Assembly (NCBI GenBank): GCA_017553205.1
Contig: JAFZMV010000072.1
Coordinates: 1 to 37,703 of the forward strand
Origin: Selenomonadaceae bacterium
GTDB taxonomy: Bacteria; Bacillota; Negativicutes; Selenomonadales; Selenomonadaceae
Length of the DNA stretch: 37,703 bases
Reading direction: 5' to 3'
Both the position numbers and the translations under genes were made by a program. Each line of letters begins with the position of its first letter. The first letter of the stretch is position 1. Shown here one piece after another: positions 1 to 9,720 of the stretch. The notes under the pieces were generated by a model. The model worked only from the letters and a program-made list of their open reading frames with translations. It was not told the origin of the DNA and did no database searches.

Positions 1-72
1 CTTTGCATTTTCCAAGTCCGGACGAATTATTTCAAATTGTTCTCGCGAAATATCGCTCGGATAATTATGCAT
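1..72 (-). CDS. IS5-family transposase, N-terminal fragment (cut by window edge)
   Basis: Reading leftward from the ATG at 72 gives MHNYPSDISREQFEIIRPDL and a few more residues before the window ends. The 'YPSDISREQFE-IRP' start is typical of IS5-group (DDE) transposases. An SD-like GGAG lies at 82-85 on the minus strand. Only 24 codons are visible, so whether the element is intact cannot be judged. It is a different type from the transposase at the right edge of the window, whose C-terminus belongs to another IS5 subgroup. Confidence 0.75.
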   Translation of the reverse strand, partial: MHNYPSDISREQFEIIRPDLENAK

Positions 73-139
73 TTTGTTTCTCTCCTATGATATTTTTCTT
101 TCATTTTATCACTTTTTTTAGTTTTTAGACAGGTTCTCA
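1..139 (-). mobile_element. One end of an IS5-family insertion sequence
   Basis: The transposase 5' end (1-72) is followed by a non-coding leader. On the minus strand, at about 121-139, there is a GAGAACCTGTCTAAAAAC-like sequence resembling IS5-group terminal inverted repeats. I place the end of the element near 139, but the other end is outside the window, so neither the inverted repeat nor a target duplication can be confirmed. The flanking DNA (142-213) is itself a transposase relic. Confidence 0.55.
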
Positions 140-141
140 GA

Positions 142-213
142 ATGGCTGCGATGATTCAAGCTGAAATTGGTGACTTCAACAGATTTTCTTCGACAAACAA
201 TCGCGACGCTTAA
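142..213 (+). pseudogene. Remnant of an IS110-type transposase
   Basis: The frame reads MAAMIQAEIGDFNRFSSTNN, then RDA and a stop. The AAMIQAEIGD-RFSS string matches the conserved helix-hairpin-helix region of the Transposase_20 domain of IS110/IS116 transposases. Only 23 codons remain, directly next to the IS5 end, so the IS5 element may have landed in this relic. The match is by eye and short. Confidence 0.45.
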
Positions 214-351
214 TTTAAATTTCATTCTTGCTAATTCGCGAAATTACTATAAGTGCAAGAAAAATTTTATTTTTCAATAATCTACAAAATATTTCGGCAA
301 AATGCAACGAAGAATTTAATCAATGAAAAATTTTTTCAAAAAACAAAAATC

Positions 352-382
352 TTGCACATTAAAAAAAATTTTGTGCTATAAT
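352..382 (+). promoter_or_regulatory. Sigma-A-type promoter of the yitT-like gene
   Basis: A -35 TTGCAC (352-357) and a perfect -10 TATAAT (377-382), preceded by TGC (extended -10), are separated by 19 bases. The start codon of the following gene is 34 bases downstream of the -10. Between 213 and 352 I see only AT-rich sequence with no gene. Confidence 0.6.
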
Positions 383-416
383 ACGCCCTGTTGTTTTGAA
401 GGGAAGGAATTTTTTC

Positions 417-1358
417 ATGAGAATGACCGCCGTAATAAACAAATGGCAGCCGTTAAAATACTTGGGAATAATGCTAGGCTGTTTAATCGCGGCTTGTTCA
501 ATAAATTTATTTGTCGTACCAAGTCACCTTTTAACAGGCGGAGTAACGGGCATTGCGATGATAATTTATTACATTTTCGATTTGCCTATCGGTCTGCAGA
601 CTTTTCTTTATAATGTTCCGTTGCTTATTGCATCGTATAAACTTCTGGGAAAAAATTATACTGTTGATGTTATCATAGGAACAATTTTTTTTGCATTTTG
701 TTTAGACGCGACAAAATTTTTGGGCAGTTATGAACTTGTTGATGATTTAATGCTTGCCTCTGTTTACGGCGGAGTTTTCAACGGAATCGGTTACGGATTA
801 GTTTTCAGAATGAACGGTTCTACGGGCGGTTTTGATATTCTCGGTGCAATTATAAAAAAATATTATTCTCTGAACATGGGGACAGTGATTTTTGGTTTTA
901 ACTGCGTCATTGTTTCTGTTGCGGGATTTTTATTCGGAGCCCAGCCCGCATTGTTCACTTTAATTTGCATGTATGTAAATTCCATAATGACCGATAAAGT
1001 TATCGCGGGTCTTAATCGAAGTAAAGCCGTTTTAATTGTTTCCGAAAAATCCAAAGAAATTTCTGACGGAATTATTAACGAGATTAAACGCGGCGTAACT
1101 TTTCTGCACGGACAGGGAGCATTTACCGGCAACGAAAAAGATATTGTCATGGTCGTTGTAAGTTTAACGCAGATCGCAAAATTAAAGATTATTGTTCATG
1201 CGATTGACAGAAACGCTTTCATGATAATTATGTCGGCAAGTGAAGTTGTCGGGCGAGGTTTCAGCAGACCGCGAAGAACTAAAAAAATTCCGATTGAAGA
1301 CCAGTTATCTCCGGAAACAGAAGAAAAAATTCAAAAAGCTCTTCACGGCGGAAAATAG
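417..1358 (+). CDS. YitT-family membrane protein (DUF161/DUF2179)
   Basis: An integral membrane protein of about 313 residues with five to six hydrophobic segments in its first 190 residues. These include the LLTGGVTGIAMIIYYI and MNGSTGGFDILGAIIKK motifs typical of the YitT_membrane domain. A cytoplasmic DUF2179 domain follows (about 195-280: RGVTFLHGQGAFTGNEKDIVMVVVS). The family is widespread in Firmicutes and its substrate is not established. I chose ATG 417 because AAGGGAAGG (399-407) sits about 10 bases upstream; an in-frame TTG at 396 has no such site. It may be the first gene of a run with the MBL-fold gene, greA and lysS. Confidence 0.85.
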   Translation: MRMTAVINKWQPLKYLGIMLGCLIAACSINLFVVPSHLLTGGVTGIAMIIYYIFDLPIGLQTFLYNVPLLIASYKLLGKNYTVDVIIGTIFFAFCLDATKFLGSYELVDDLMLASVYGGVFNGIGYGLVFRMNGSTGGFDILGAIIKKYYSLNMGTVIFGFNCVIVSVAGFLFGAQPALFTLICMYVNSIMTDKVIAGLNRSKAVLIVSEKSKEISDGIINEIKRGVTFLHGQGAFTGNEKDIVMVVVSLTQIAKLKIIVHAIDRNAFMIIMSASEVVGRGFSRPRRTKKIPIEDQLSPETEEKIQKALHGGK

Positions 1359-1402
1359 ATAACAAAAATTATTACTTTCTAAAAAAGGAAGGCGATTTTT
1401 TT

Positions 1403-2131
1403 ATGGAAATTACCTATCTGCTGAACAGCGGATTCATGGTAAAAGACGGAAATATTTTAATGCTCTTTGATGATTTCGACGACCCTTCACAATCTGCAGA
1501 CCTTGAGATTGATAAGGGAGATTTTGAGCAGTTATATATTTTCGCAAGTCATGCACACTTCGACCATTTTGGGACTCATATTCGTGCCTATGCTCCAAAA
1601 GTTTCAAGATACATTTTCAGCAGCGACATAAAAAGAACTAAACGCGTTAAAATGTTTCCAGCGTCCGAAATAACTTTCATGAGAAAATACGGAGAATGGA
1701 ATGACGATTTTATAAAAGTTGCAACTTATGATTCAACTGACGTGGGAGTTTCTTTTTTAGTCGAATTGCCGTCGGGTAAAAAAATTTTTCATGCGGGAGA
1801 TTTTAACTGGTGGCACTGGGAAGAGGATACCATTGCCAATCAGTTTGTTGCTGACAGACTTTTTAAAAAGCAAATGAAACGTCTTGAAAATCTTGAGGCG
1901 GATATTGTATTTTTTCCTGTTGACGGCAGACTTGGAAACAATCAGGAAATGGGAGTAACCGAATTTATCAAACAAACCAAAGTTAAAACTTTAATCGCCA
2001 TGCACAGAGTCGGTTATCCCGAATGGATACCGTCAAAAAATTTTTTGGCAGAGGCGGGAAAATTAAAAATTTGGTCGCCGACAACTTCAGGCGAAAAAAT
2101 TAAATTCGTCAGAAATAAATTTGTTAAATAG
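1403..2131 (+). CDS. Metallo-beta-lactamase-fold hydrolase
   Basis: A 242-residue soluble protein with the metal-binding signature HAHFDH at residues 50-55, a later HAGDFNWWHW (conserved His-x-Gly-Asp of the fold) and AMHRVG near the C-terminus, which can supply the last ligand. This is the L-ascorbate-6-phosphate lactonase/UlaG-like branch of the superfamily rather than a beta-lactamase. The substrate cannot be read from sequence. A GGAAGG SD precedes the ATG. It lies 44 bases after the yitT-like gene and 24 bases before greA, consistent with co-transcription. Confidence 0.8.
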   Translation: MEITYLLNSGFMVKDGNILMLFDDFDDPSQSADLEIDKGDFEQLYIFASHAHFDHFGTHIRAYAPKVSRYIFSSDIKRTKRVKMFPASEITFMRKYGEWNDDFIKVATYDSTDVGVSFLVELPSGKKIFHAGDFNWWHWEEDTIANQFVADRLFKKQMKRLENLEADIVFFPVDGRLGNNQEMGVTEFIKQTKVKTLIAMHRVGYPEWIPSKNFLAEAGKLKIWSPTTSGEKIKFVRNKFVK

Positions 2132-2155
2132 ATTTTTTGGGAAAGGAAGATTATT

Positions 2156-2632
2156 ATGACTAAGAAAAAAGTTATGCTGACTCAAAAAGGTTACGACAAA
2201 CTTGTTGAAAAGTTAGATTTTCTGAAAAGCGTCCGCCGCATTGAAATTGCTGACAGACTGAAAGCGGCTATCGCACTCGGTGACCTCAGCGAAAATTCCG
2301 AATATGTTGACGCGAAAACTGAACAGGCTTTTCTTGAAGGCGAAATTCAAGACCTTGAAGCAAAAATTCACAACAGCGAAATCATTCAGGAAAATTCTGC
2401 GGGTGATGTTGTTGCAATCGGCAGTAAAGTTGTCGTCCGCGATTTGGAATTTAACGAGGACGAAATTTATAAAATTGTCGGTTCTGATGAAGCTGATCCC
2501 GATTCAAACAGAATTTCAAATGAATCTCCTGTCGGTGCCGCAATTCTCGGAAAACCTGCAGGAACAACCGTTCAAGTTCATGCACCGGGCGGAGTTTTCC
2601 AGTATAAAATTATGGAAATTGTAAAAGCGTAG
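2156..2632 (+). CDS. greA: Transcription elongation factor GreA
   Basis: 158 residues, the usual GreA length. The N-terminal antiparallel coiled coil (about 1-78) carries LTQKGYDKLVEKLDFLKSV and the conserved ALGDLSENSEYVDAK segment, whose acidic tip enters the RNA polymerase secondary channel. The C-terminal FKBP-like domain ends in SPVGAAILGKPAGTTVQVHAPGG. It rescues backtracked RNA polymerase by stimulating transcript cleavage. The SD GGAAGG is at a normal distance. lysS starts 15 bases downstream, the greA-lysS pairing common in Firmicutes. Confidence 0.97.
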   Translation: MTKKKVMLTQKGYDKLVEKLDFLKSVRRIEIADRLKAAIALGDLSENSEYVDAKTEQAFLEGEIQDLEAKIHNSEIIQENSAGDVVAIGSKVVVRDLEFNEDEIYKIVGSDEADPDSNRISNESPVGAAILGKPAGTTVQVHAPGGVFQYKIMEIVKA

Positions 2633-4156
<1,524 letters not shown>

Positions 4157-4174
4157 AATTTGAAATTTGACAAC

Positions 4175-4213
4175 AAAAAACTTCCCGTCAAAATTTTGGC
4201 AGGAAGTTTTTTT
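4175..4213. terminator. Bidirectional terminator between lysS and fba
   Basis: AAAAAACTTCC (from 4175) and GGAAGTTTTTTT (to 4213) form a stem around a 16-base AT-rich loop. There is a T-run on the plus strand and an A-run that serves the minus strand, which fits two convergent genes. Confidence 0.75.
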
Positions 4214-4243
4214 ATATTTCTGTTTTAAATTTTCTTGAGAAAA

Positions 4244-5242
4244 TTATTTGTTGTTGATGAGTTCCATGATCGCGGGTGCAGTACCTTCAGAACCGAGAAC
4301 TTCTTTAATTTTGTGAGCAACCAACTCTTTGATATAGTCACGACCGGGAGCAATATACTGACGCGGATCGAAATGTTCGGGGTGAGCCATGAAGTGTTCG
4401 CGGATACCTGCTGTCATTGCAAGACGGAGATCGGAGTCGATGTTGATTTTGCAAACTGCGGATTTTGCGGCTTTACGAAGTTGACCTTCAGGGATACCGA
4501 CAGCATCTTTAAGTTTTCCGCCGTTGTCGTTAATGATTTTTACATATTTCGGAATAACGGAAGATGCACCGTGAAGAACAATCGGGAATCCCGGAATTTG
4601 TTTTTCGATTTCTGCAAGAATGTCAAAACGAAGTTCAGGCGGTTCAAGAACTCCAGTTTCAGGATTGCGTGTGCACTGTTCGGGAGTGAATTTAAATGCA
4701 CCGTGACTTGTTCCGATAGCGATCGCCAAAGAATCGCAACCGGTCTTGGAAACGAATTCAACGACTTCTTCGGGTTTTGTGTAGTGTGCTTTATCTGCGT
4801 CAACGCTGACATCATCTTCAACGCCTGCAAGCTGTCCGAGTTCAGCCTCGACAACTACGCCTTTTGAATGAGCATATTCGACAACTTCTTTTGTTTTCTG
4901 AATGTTTTCTTCAAAAGAATAATGGGAGCCGTCAAACATAACGGAGGTAAAACCGTCATCAATACAAGATTTGCAGGTTGCGTAATCAGGACCATGATCC
5001 AAATGAAGAGCGATAGGAATATCGTTGACTTCGAGAGCCGCACGAACGAGATGAACGAGATAGCGGGAGTTTGCGTATTTTCTTGCACCTGCAGAACACT
5101 GAAGGATAATCGGGGAGTTGAGTTCGGCAGCCGCACCGGTAATTCCCTGTACGATCTCCATGTTGTTAACGTTGAATGCACCGATAGCGAATCCGCCTTC
5201 GTGAGCCTTTTTAAACATTTCTTTTGTTCCGACCAATGGCAT
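4244..5242 (-). CDS. fba: Fructose-1,6-bisphosphate aldolase, class II
   Basis: About 332 residues. Catalyses reversible aldol cleavage of fructose-1,6-bisphosphate to glyceraldehyde-3-phosphate and dihydroxyacetone phosphate. Zinc and substrate motifs are present: ALHLDHG, VVEAELGQLAG, AIGTSHG and VLHGASS. I prefer the second in-frame ATG (5242). The AGGAGG (5251-5256, minus strand) is only 2 bases from the first ATG (5248) but 8 from the second. It has its own promoter and converges with lysS. The length fits the longer class II form rather than the 285-residue Bacillus type. Confidence 0.95.
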   Translation of the reverse strand: MPLVGTKEMFKKAHEGGFAIGAFNVNNMEIVQGITGAAAELNSPIILQCSAGARKYANSRYLVHLVRAALEVNDIPIALHLDHGPDYATCKSCIDDGFTSVMFDGSHYSFEENIQKTKEVVEYAHSKGVVVEAELGQLAGVEDDVSVDADKAHYTKPEEVVEFVSKTGCDSLAIAIGTSHGAFKFTPEQCTRNPETGVLEPPELRFDILAEIEKQIPGFPIVLHGASSVIPKYVKIINDNGGKLKDAVGIPEGQLRKAAKSAVCKINIDSDLRLAMTAGIREHFMAHPEHFDPRQYIAPGRDYIKELVAHKIKEVLGSEGTAPAIMELINNK

Positions 5243-5314
5243 TTGCATTACCTCCTAAAAAACTTCTAAAAAATTTCTCTGGAATTTTTTCAATCCCACT
5301 TTTACAACGCGGTT

Positions 5315-5344
5315 ATTTTAGCATAATTGACATAAAACTTGCAA
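5315..5344 (-). promoter_or_regulatory. Promoter of fba
   Basis: On the minus strand, -35 TTGCAA (5339-5344) and -10 TAAAAT (5315-5320) are 18 bases apart, with TGC just before the -10. The SD follows about 60 bases downstream. Confidence 0.6.
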
Positions 5345-5378
5345 TAACCGATAAAAAAATTTTTTGAAAATTTTTGAA

Positions 5379-7988
5379 TTACTTTTCGATAGAAACTTTA
5401 TTTTTTACGCGGAAAGAAAGTTTTGAGCCGTCAAAATACATTTCAACGGAATCGCCTTCCATAAGTTTTCCCGCAATAATTTTTTTGCTGAGTTCGGTTT
5501 CGACAGTCTGCGAAATAAATCTTCTCAAAGGTCTTGCACCAAAATTCGGGTCGTAGCCGTGATGTTCGGCGAGTGCGTCCAAAACTTTTCCTGCCGCCTC
5601 TTCCGTCCAAGTGAAATGAATATTAGTTTGTTTTTCAAGACGAGCCGCAAGATTTTTCAACAAAATTTCTGCAATAGCTTTTATTTGTTCTTTCGCCAGA
5701 GATTTGAAAATAATTATATCGTCAATTCTGTTTAAAAATTCGGGGCGGAAATATTCTTTGAGCATTTCGCGGACAGAAGTTTCAGCCTCAACAAAATTCT
5801 TATTTAAAATTTCCTGCGAACCCAAATTACTTGTCATAATTATTACGGTATTTTTGAAACTTACAACGCGACCTTTTCCGTCTGTCAATCTTCCGTCGTC
5901 AAGAATCTGAAGAAGTACGTTGAAAATATCGCGGTGGGCTTTTTCAATTTCGTCCAGCAAAATTACGCTGTAAGGTCTGCGGCGAACTGCTTCAGTCAAC
6001 TGCCCGCCTTCGTCATAGCCGACATATCCCGGAGGAGCACCGATTAAACGGGCGACGGTATGTTTCTCCATGTATTCGCTCATGTCAATTCTAATCATAG
6101 AGCGTTCATCGTCAAAAAGTGCCTCTGCCAAAGTTTTTGCAAGTTCGGTTTTGCCGACTCCTGTAGGTCCCAAGAAAATAAATGAACCAATCGGGCGGTT
6201 AGGGTCTTTAATTCCCGCTCTTGCTCTTAAAATTGCCTCGCTGACAACTTTTACAGCCTCGTCTTGTCCGACAACTCTTTTATGCAGAGTGTCCTCAAGA
6301 TGTAAAAGTTTTTCACGTTCTCCCGTCATCATTTTTGAAACGGGAATACCTGTCCAACGGCTGACAACTTTTGCAATATCTTCCTCGCCGACTTCCTCTT
6401 TAAGTAATTTTTCATTTTTGGATTGTGCGGCAATTTCTTTTTCAAATTTTTTAAGCGTCTTTTCAAGTTCGGGAAGTTTTCCGTATTTCAACTCTGCAAG
6501 TTTATTTAAATCGTAGGCACGTTCAGCCGCCGCCATTTGATTATTTACTTCGTCGATTTCTTTTTTTATCGCACGAACTCTCAAAATTGATTGTTTTTCG
6601 GCGTTCCATTTGTCAAGCAAAGTTTTTTCTTCAGCTTGAAGTTTAGATTTTTCATCAGAAATATTTTTCAATTTTTCTTTTGACGCACTGTCATTTTCTT
6701 TTTTGAGTGCCTGCTCTTCAATAGTCAACTGCATAATTTTTCTGCGGATTTCGTCAATAGGTCCGGGCATTGATTCAATTTCCGTGCGAAGTTTTGCCGC
6801 CGCCTCGTCAACCAAGTCAATAGCTTTATCGGGCAAAAATCTGTCAGAAATATATCTGTCTGAAAGCATTGCCGCACTTACCAAAGCCGCGTCCCTGATT
6901 CTTACTCCGTGATGAACTTCGTAGCGTTCTTTCAGTCCGCGTAAAATTGAAATTGTATCTTCGACAGTTGGTTCGCCGACAAGTACAGGTTGGAAACGTC
7001 TTTCAAGTGCGGTATCTTTCTCAATGTATTTTCTGTACTCGTTTAAAGTTGTCGCACCGATACAGCGAAGTTCTCCGCGTGCCAACATAGGTTTTAAAAT
7101 ATTTCCCGCGTCCATTGCACCTTCAGCAGCACCCGCTCCAACTACCGTGTGAACTTCGTCGATAAACAACAAAATTTGTCCGTCCGATTTCGCAATTTCA
7201 GCAAGAACAGATTTTAAACGCTCTTCAAATTCTCCGCGAAATTTTGCTCCCGCAATAAGCGATCCCATGTCCAGTGCGTAAAGAGTTTTATTTTTCAGAG
7301 ATTCGGGAACATCACCCTCAACAATTCTTCTTGCAAGTCCTTCAACGATAGCAGTTTTTCCTACGCCCGGTTCACCGATTAACACGGGATTATTTTTTGT
7401 GCGGCGACTTAAAATTTCTATCGTGCGTCGAATTTCTTCATCACGTCCGATAACTGGATCCAATTTTCCTGACTTTGCCGCCTGAGTTAAATCTCTGCCG
7501 TATTTTGTAAGGGCTTGATAATTTTCTTCGGGATTATCGGAAGTAACATTTTGTTTACGATTATTTTTTATAGAGTCGTCAATTTTACTGCGGGACAAAT
7601 TAAAATCTTTCGCGATTTTCTGAACTTCAGAACTTCCGTCAGTCACAAGTGCAAGTAATAAATGTTCTGTGCTGATATATTCGTCACGCATTGAGGCGGA
7701 ATAATTTTTTGCCTTTCCGATAACTCTTGCCAAGTCAACTCCCATAGTTAAGCGGTCTTGACCTTTGACGCTGGGAATTTTATTTAATTCCTGTTCAAGT
7801 TTGACTTTTAACATCGGCAAATCTGTTTTGCACTCTTCAAAAATTGTCATCAACAGTCCTTCAGGTTCTTTCGCAAGTGCCGCCATTAAATGCAGTGAAT
7901 TAAATTCTTGATGATATTTCATTGCCGCAAGCTGTTGAGCTCCCTGTAATGCCGCCAACGCTTTTGCTGTATATTTTTCTTCTGCCAT
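5379..7988 (-). CDS. clpB: ATP-dependent chaperone ClpB
   Basis: About 869 residues in the standard ClpB order: N-domain repeats (about 1-145), AAA-1 with Walker A GEPGVGKT and [13 protein letters not shown], a long coiled-coil middle domain ([19 protein letters not shown] to about residue 525) that separates ClpB from ClpA/ClpC, then AAA-2 with GPTGVGKT, ending in a C-terminal domain with [12 protein letters not shown]. It disaggregates proteins with DnaK. I start it at [11 protein letters not shown] (7988), where GGAG lies 8 bases upstream; the longer frame to 8048 has no site. I see no CIRCE or CtsR operator nearby. Confidence 0.96.
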   Translation of the reverse strand: MAEEKYTAKALAALQGAQQLAAMKYHQEFNSLHLMAALAKEPEGLLMTIFEECKTDLPMLKVKLEQELNKIPSVKGQDRLTMGVDLARVIGKAKNYSASMRDEYISTEHLLLALVTDGSSEVQKIAKDFNLSRSKIDDSIKNNRKQNVTSDNPEENYQALTKYGRDLTQAAKSGKLDPVIGRDEEIRRTIEILSRRTKNNPVLIGEPGVGKTAIVEGLARRIVEGDVPESLKNKTLYALDMGSLIAGAKFRGEFEERLKSVLAEIAKSDGQILLFIDEVHTVVGAGAAEGAMDAGNILKPMLARGELRCIGATTLNEYRKYIEKDTALERRFQPVLVGEPTVEDTISILRGLKERYEVHHGVRIRDAALVSAAMLSDRYISDRFLPDKAIDLVDEAAAKLRTEIESMPGPIDEIRRKIMQLTIEEQALKKENDSASKEKLKNISDEKSKLQAEEKTLLDKWNAEKQSILRVRAIKKEIDEVNNQMAAAERAYDLNKLAELKYGKLPELEKTLKKFEKEIAAQSKNEKLLKEEVGEEDIAKVVSRWTGIPVSKMMTGEREKLLHLEDTLHKRVVGQDEAVKVVSEAILRARAGIKDPNRPIGSFIFLGPTGVGKTELAKTLAEALFDDERSMIRIDMSEYMEKHTVARLIGAPPGYVGYDEGGQLTEAVRRRPYSVILLDEIEKAHRDIFNVLLQILDDGRLTDGKGRVVSFKNTVIIMTSNLGSQEILNKNFVEAETSVREMLKEYFRPEFLNRIDDIIIFKSLAKEQIKAIAEILLKNLAARLEKQTNIHFTWTEEAAGKVLDALAEHHGYDPNFGARPLRRFISQTVETELSKKIIAGKLMEGDSVEMYFDGSKLSFRVKNKVSIEK

Positions 7989-8038
7989 TTTTATCACTCC
8001 GTTCATAAAATTCAATTTCATTTCTCTTGACGAATCGA

Positions 8039-8067
8039 AGAATAACACCTAAAAGGCAAAAAGTCAA
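8039..8067 (-). promoter_or_regulatory. Promoter of clpB
   Basis: Minus strand: -35 TTGACT (8062-8067), 17-base spacer, -10 TATTCT (8039-8044). A near-consensus vegetative promoter about 50 bases upstream of the chosen clpB start. Confidence 0.65.
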
Positions 8068-8143
8068 GAAAAATTTTAAACCATTTGTCTTATTAGTTTA
8101 TATCGACGTTTTTATTTTTTCTTTGTCTTTTATCTCGGAACTA

Positions 8144-8220
8144 GAAAAAATTCTCGCCGTTTTTTTGTTTCAGAAATCTTTTGGACGTGATATAATGAAA
8201 AAAATTTTCTGGGGTGAATA
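8144..8220 (+). repeat. Left copy of an imperfect ~75-bp repeat flanking the defence module
   Basis: This leader resembles 11021-11093 along its length. Shared blocks include GAAAAAA at the start, a CG-T6 run, AGAAAT, GACGTGATA and TTTTCTGG. By eye roughly three quarters of positions agree. In this copy it contains TGATATAAT (extended -10 at 8188-8196) and the ribosome site of the methyltransferase. In the right copy it runs into an IS630 relic. Confidence 0.5.
8188..8196 (+). promoter_or_regulatory. Extended -10 promoter of the methyltransferase gene
   Basis: TGA followed by a perfect TATAAT (8191-8196). No convincing -35 at the right distance, as is usual for extended -10 promoters. The expected start of transcription, near 8203, leaves a leader of only about 20 bases. 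Confidence 0.55.
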
Positions 8221-8222
8221 TT

Positions 8223-9407
8223 TTGGCGGGAAATAAAAATTTGAATAATGCACTCAAAAATAAAAATGACGAATTTTACACGCTTTACGATGATATTCAA
8301 AAAGAAGTTAATAATTATCTTGATTATGATAAAAATGTTTTTCGTGATAAAACAATTTTATTGCCTTGTGATGACCCGAAATGGAGTAATTTTACAAAAT
8401 TTTTTGCAATGAACTTTGAATTTTACGGCTTGAAAAAATTGATTTCTACAAGTTACGCAAAAAATAAAAAACTTTTCGTTTATAATCCGCAGACAGATTT
8501 ATTTGAAACTGAAAGTCCTATTTTTGACGAAAAAAAAGAAGATTCACACGGAAAAATTTACACTCTCGACAGAAAATCAATAAAAACTAATCCTTATGCT
8601 CCTGATGCTTTACAGTGGAATTATCTTGAAGGCGACGGAGATTTTCGCTCGGACGAAGTAAAAAAACTTTTTGAAGAAGCTGACATTATTATCACTAACC
8701 CGCCTTTCAGTTTGTTTAGAGAATTTTTAAAACAAATTATGGATTTTAAAAAAAATTTTTTGATTATCGGAAATATAAACTGCATAACTTACAAAGAAGT
8801 TTTTCCGCTGATTATGCAAAATAAAATTTGGATCGGAAACGGAATGGGCAGATGGATTTCAGGTTTTATTGTTCCCGACGATTACGAACTTTATGGAACA
8901 GAGGCACGAATTGAAAACGGAAAAAGAATTGTTGCAACTAATCAATGTTTGTGGCTGACAAATTTAGAACACGGCAAGAGACACGAAAAATTGAATCTGT
9001 TGACGATGACAGAAAATATAAAATACAGCAGACACAAAGAAGTAAAAAATATCGGTTATAAAAATTATGATAACTATGACGCTATAGAAGTTCCTTTTAC
9101 TGATTCAATTCCGGACGATTACGAAGGAGTTATGGGCGTTCCGATTACTTTTCTTGATAAATATTGTCCGGAACAATTTGAAATTATTGGAATTTCCAAA
9201 ACTCCTTTATGCGGAAATTTACGAACAAAAATTTATCCAAAACAAATTCAACATAATGAAAAAAAATCTTCAGTAGTTACAAAATTAAATGACGGGGCTT
9301 GCATTTTTTATGAAAAAATTCCTGAAAAATTTCCTTATTATGAAGTTGACGGGAAATTTTATGTTGCAGTTTATCCGAGAATTTTAATTCGTAAGCGTAG
9401 GGATTGA
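8223..9407 (+). CDS. EcoRI-type adenine-specific DNA methyltransferase
   Basis: 394 residues from TTG 8223, chosen because TGGGGTG lies about 5 bases upstream; a GTG at 8214 is in frame but overlaps that site. It transfers a methyl group from SAM to adenine N6 in a DNA target. Visible features are the family N-terminus KNDEFYTLYDDIQKEVNNY, LLPCDDPKWSNF, and the catalytic NPPF at about residue 160 (IIITNPPFSLFREF). These match the EcoRI_methylase family (M.EcoRI, 326 residues), but this protein is longer, so target specificity should not be assumed. No EcoRI-like endonuclease is adjacent. The next large gene is a DUF262-HNH nuclease, the probable partner. Confidence 0.85.
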   Translation: MAGNKNLNNALKNKNDEFYTLYDDIQKEVNNYLDYDKNVFRDKTILLPCDDPKWSNFTKFFAMNFEFYGLKKLISTSYAKNKKLFVYNPQTDLFETESPIFDEKKEDSHGKIYTLDRKSIKTNPYAPDALQWNYLEGDGDFRSDEVKKLFEEADIIITNPPFSLFREFLKQIMDFKKNFLIIGNINCITYKEVFPLIMQNKIWIGNGMGRWISGFIVPDDYELYGTEARIENGKRIVATNQCLWLTNLEHGKRHEKLNLLTMTENIKYSRHKEVKNIGYKNYDNYDAIEVPFTDSIPDDYEGVMGVPITFLDKYCPEQFEIIGISKTPLCGNLRTKIYPKQIQHNEKKSSVVTKLNDGACIFYEKIPEKFPYYEVDGKFYVAVYPRILIRKRRD

Positions 9408-9419
9408 AAAAAATTTTTG
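9397..9419 (+). repeat. Direct repeat, left copy, bounding the toxin-antitoxin cassette
   Basis: GTAGGGATTGAAAAAA followed by ATTTTTG. It covers the last codons of the methyltransferase and its stop. The right copy at 9764-9788 shares the first 16 bases exactly and then differs mainly in the length of the A/T runs. The period is 367 bp. Confidence 0.7.
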
Positions 9420-9432
9420 CTTGTGATAGTAT
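9404..9432 (+). promoter_or_regulatory. Promoter of the antisense (antitoxin) RNA
   Basis: -35 TTGAAA (9404-9409), overlapping the methyltransferase stop codon and the direct repeat; 17-base spacer; -10 TAGTAT (9427-9432) preceded by TGA. There is no reading frame of note downstream before the terminator at 9481, so the product is probably a small RNA. Confidence 0.65.
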
Positions 9433-9438
9433 CTGCAC

Positions 9439-9523
9439 AAGAAAAGTCAGTAATTTACGTTCATTAAGTTCACCGAAACGAAAAGCCCCGACAGGAGTGA
9501 GACACTGTCAAGGGCTTTTTGTT
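9439..9523 (+). ncRNA. Predicted antitoxin RNA of a par/Fst-like type I toxin-antitoxin locus
   Basis: Predicted from a promoter (9404-9432) and a strong intrinsic terminator (9481-9519). The RNA would be about 85 nt. It carries AAAGTCAGTAATTT (9443-9456) and GTTCACC (9468-9474), each repeated on the same strand inside the opposed toxin gene (9641-9654 and 9665-9671) with 11 versus 10 bases between the blocks. The RNA is therefore complementary to the toxin's SD region (GGTGAAC) and to codons 3-7. This is the DRa/DRb arrangement of RNA II in the pAD1 par locus. The 5' end is inferred. Confidence 0.65.
9481..9520. terminator. Shared terminator of antitoxin RNA and toxin mRNA
   Basis: AAAAGCCC (9481-9488) pairs with GGGCTTTT (9512-9519), and GACAG (9490-9494) with CTGTC (9505-9509), interrupted by a small internal loop. 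T5 on the plus strand makes a strong terminator for the antisense RNA. On the minus strand only T4 follows, so the toxin mRNA may end less efficiently. Both RNAs contain the hairpin and could pair through it. Confidence 0.8.
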
Positions 9524-9583
9524 ATGCCATGATTGAGTGAGACTTTCAATCAAAGAGCATATAAGATTAAATCGGGCTGTTGC

Positions 9584-9661
9584 TTAGAAAAGCCAACTGA
9601 AAATGAGATTGGCGGCTACACCAGCAGCCACACCAATAAGAAAGTCAGTAATTTTTTCCAC
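9584..9661 (-). CDS. Small hydrophobic peptide, predicted type I toxin (25 aa)
   Basis: The frame starts at GTG 9661 and encodes MEKITDFLIGVAAGVAANLI then FSWLF, a single likely membrane helix with only a few charged residues at the N-terminus. A consensus AGGAGG (9670-9675, minus strand) lies 8 bases upstream, and a strong promoter precedes it. Short membrane peptides of this form are the toxins of type I systems such as Fst/RNAI and clostridial relatives. Direct repeats put complementary sequence in the convergent RNA at 9439-9523. The peptide lacks the charged tail of Fst, so the relation is by architecture rather than by sequence. It lies between a DNA methyltransferase and a nuclease gene. 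Confidence 0.7.
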   Translation of the reverse strand: MEKITDFLIGVAAGVAANLIFSWLF

Positions 9662-9671
9662 CTTGTTCACC
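9641..9671 (-). promoter_or_regulatory. Toxin translation-initiation region with antisense-pairing repeats
   Basis: Plus-strand AAAGTCAGTAATTT (9641-9654, over codons 3-7) and GTTCACC (9665-9671, over the SD) are second copies of blocks in the antitoxin RNA. Pairing of the two RNAs here would block ribosome access to the toxin mRNA. Confidence 0.65.
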
Positions 9672-9720
9672 TCCTTCCTTTTGTTGAAAAACAATCAAGA
9701 AGGAATGCAACAGCGAATCT

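Noticed and set aside
4235..4867. 210-codon plus-strand frame antisense to fba
   Set aside because: Phe/Cys-rich shadow of a conserved gene, without SD or recognisable domain. The same applies to 14336-14872 and 19954-20649.
7988..8067. CIRCE or CtsR operator upstream of clpB
   Set aside because: No TTAGCACTC-N9-GAGTGCTAA and no tandem GGTCAAA heptads found by eye.
8223..9407. Assigning GAATTC specificity to the methyltransferase and looking for site avoidance
   Set aside because: GAATTC occurs repeatedly in the window (for example near 4753 and 11208), and family membership does not fix the target.
9443..9671. Direct repeats as a transposon or att site pair
   Set aside because: They lie inside two opposed transcription units exactly at SD and early codons, which antisense pairing explains better than integration.
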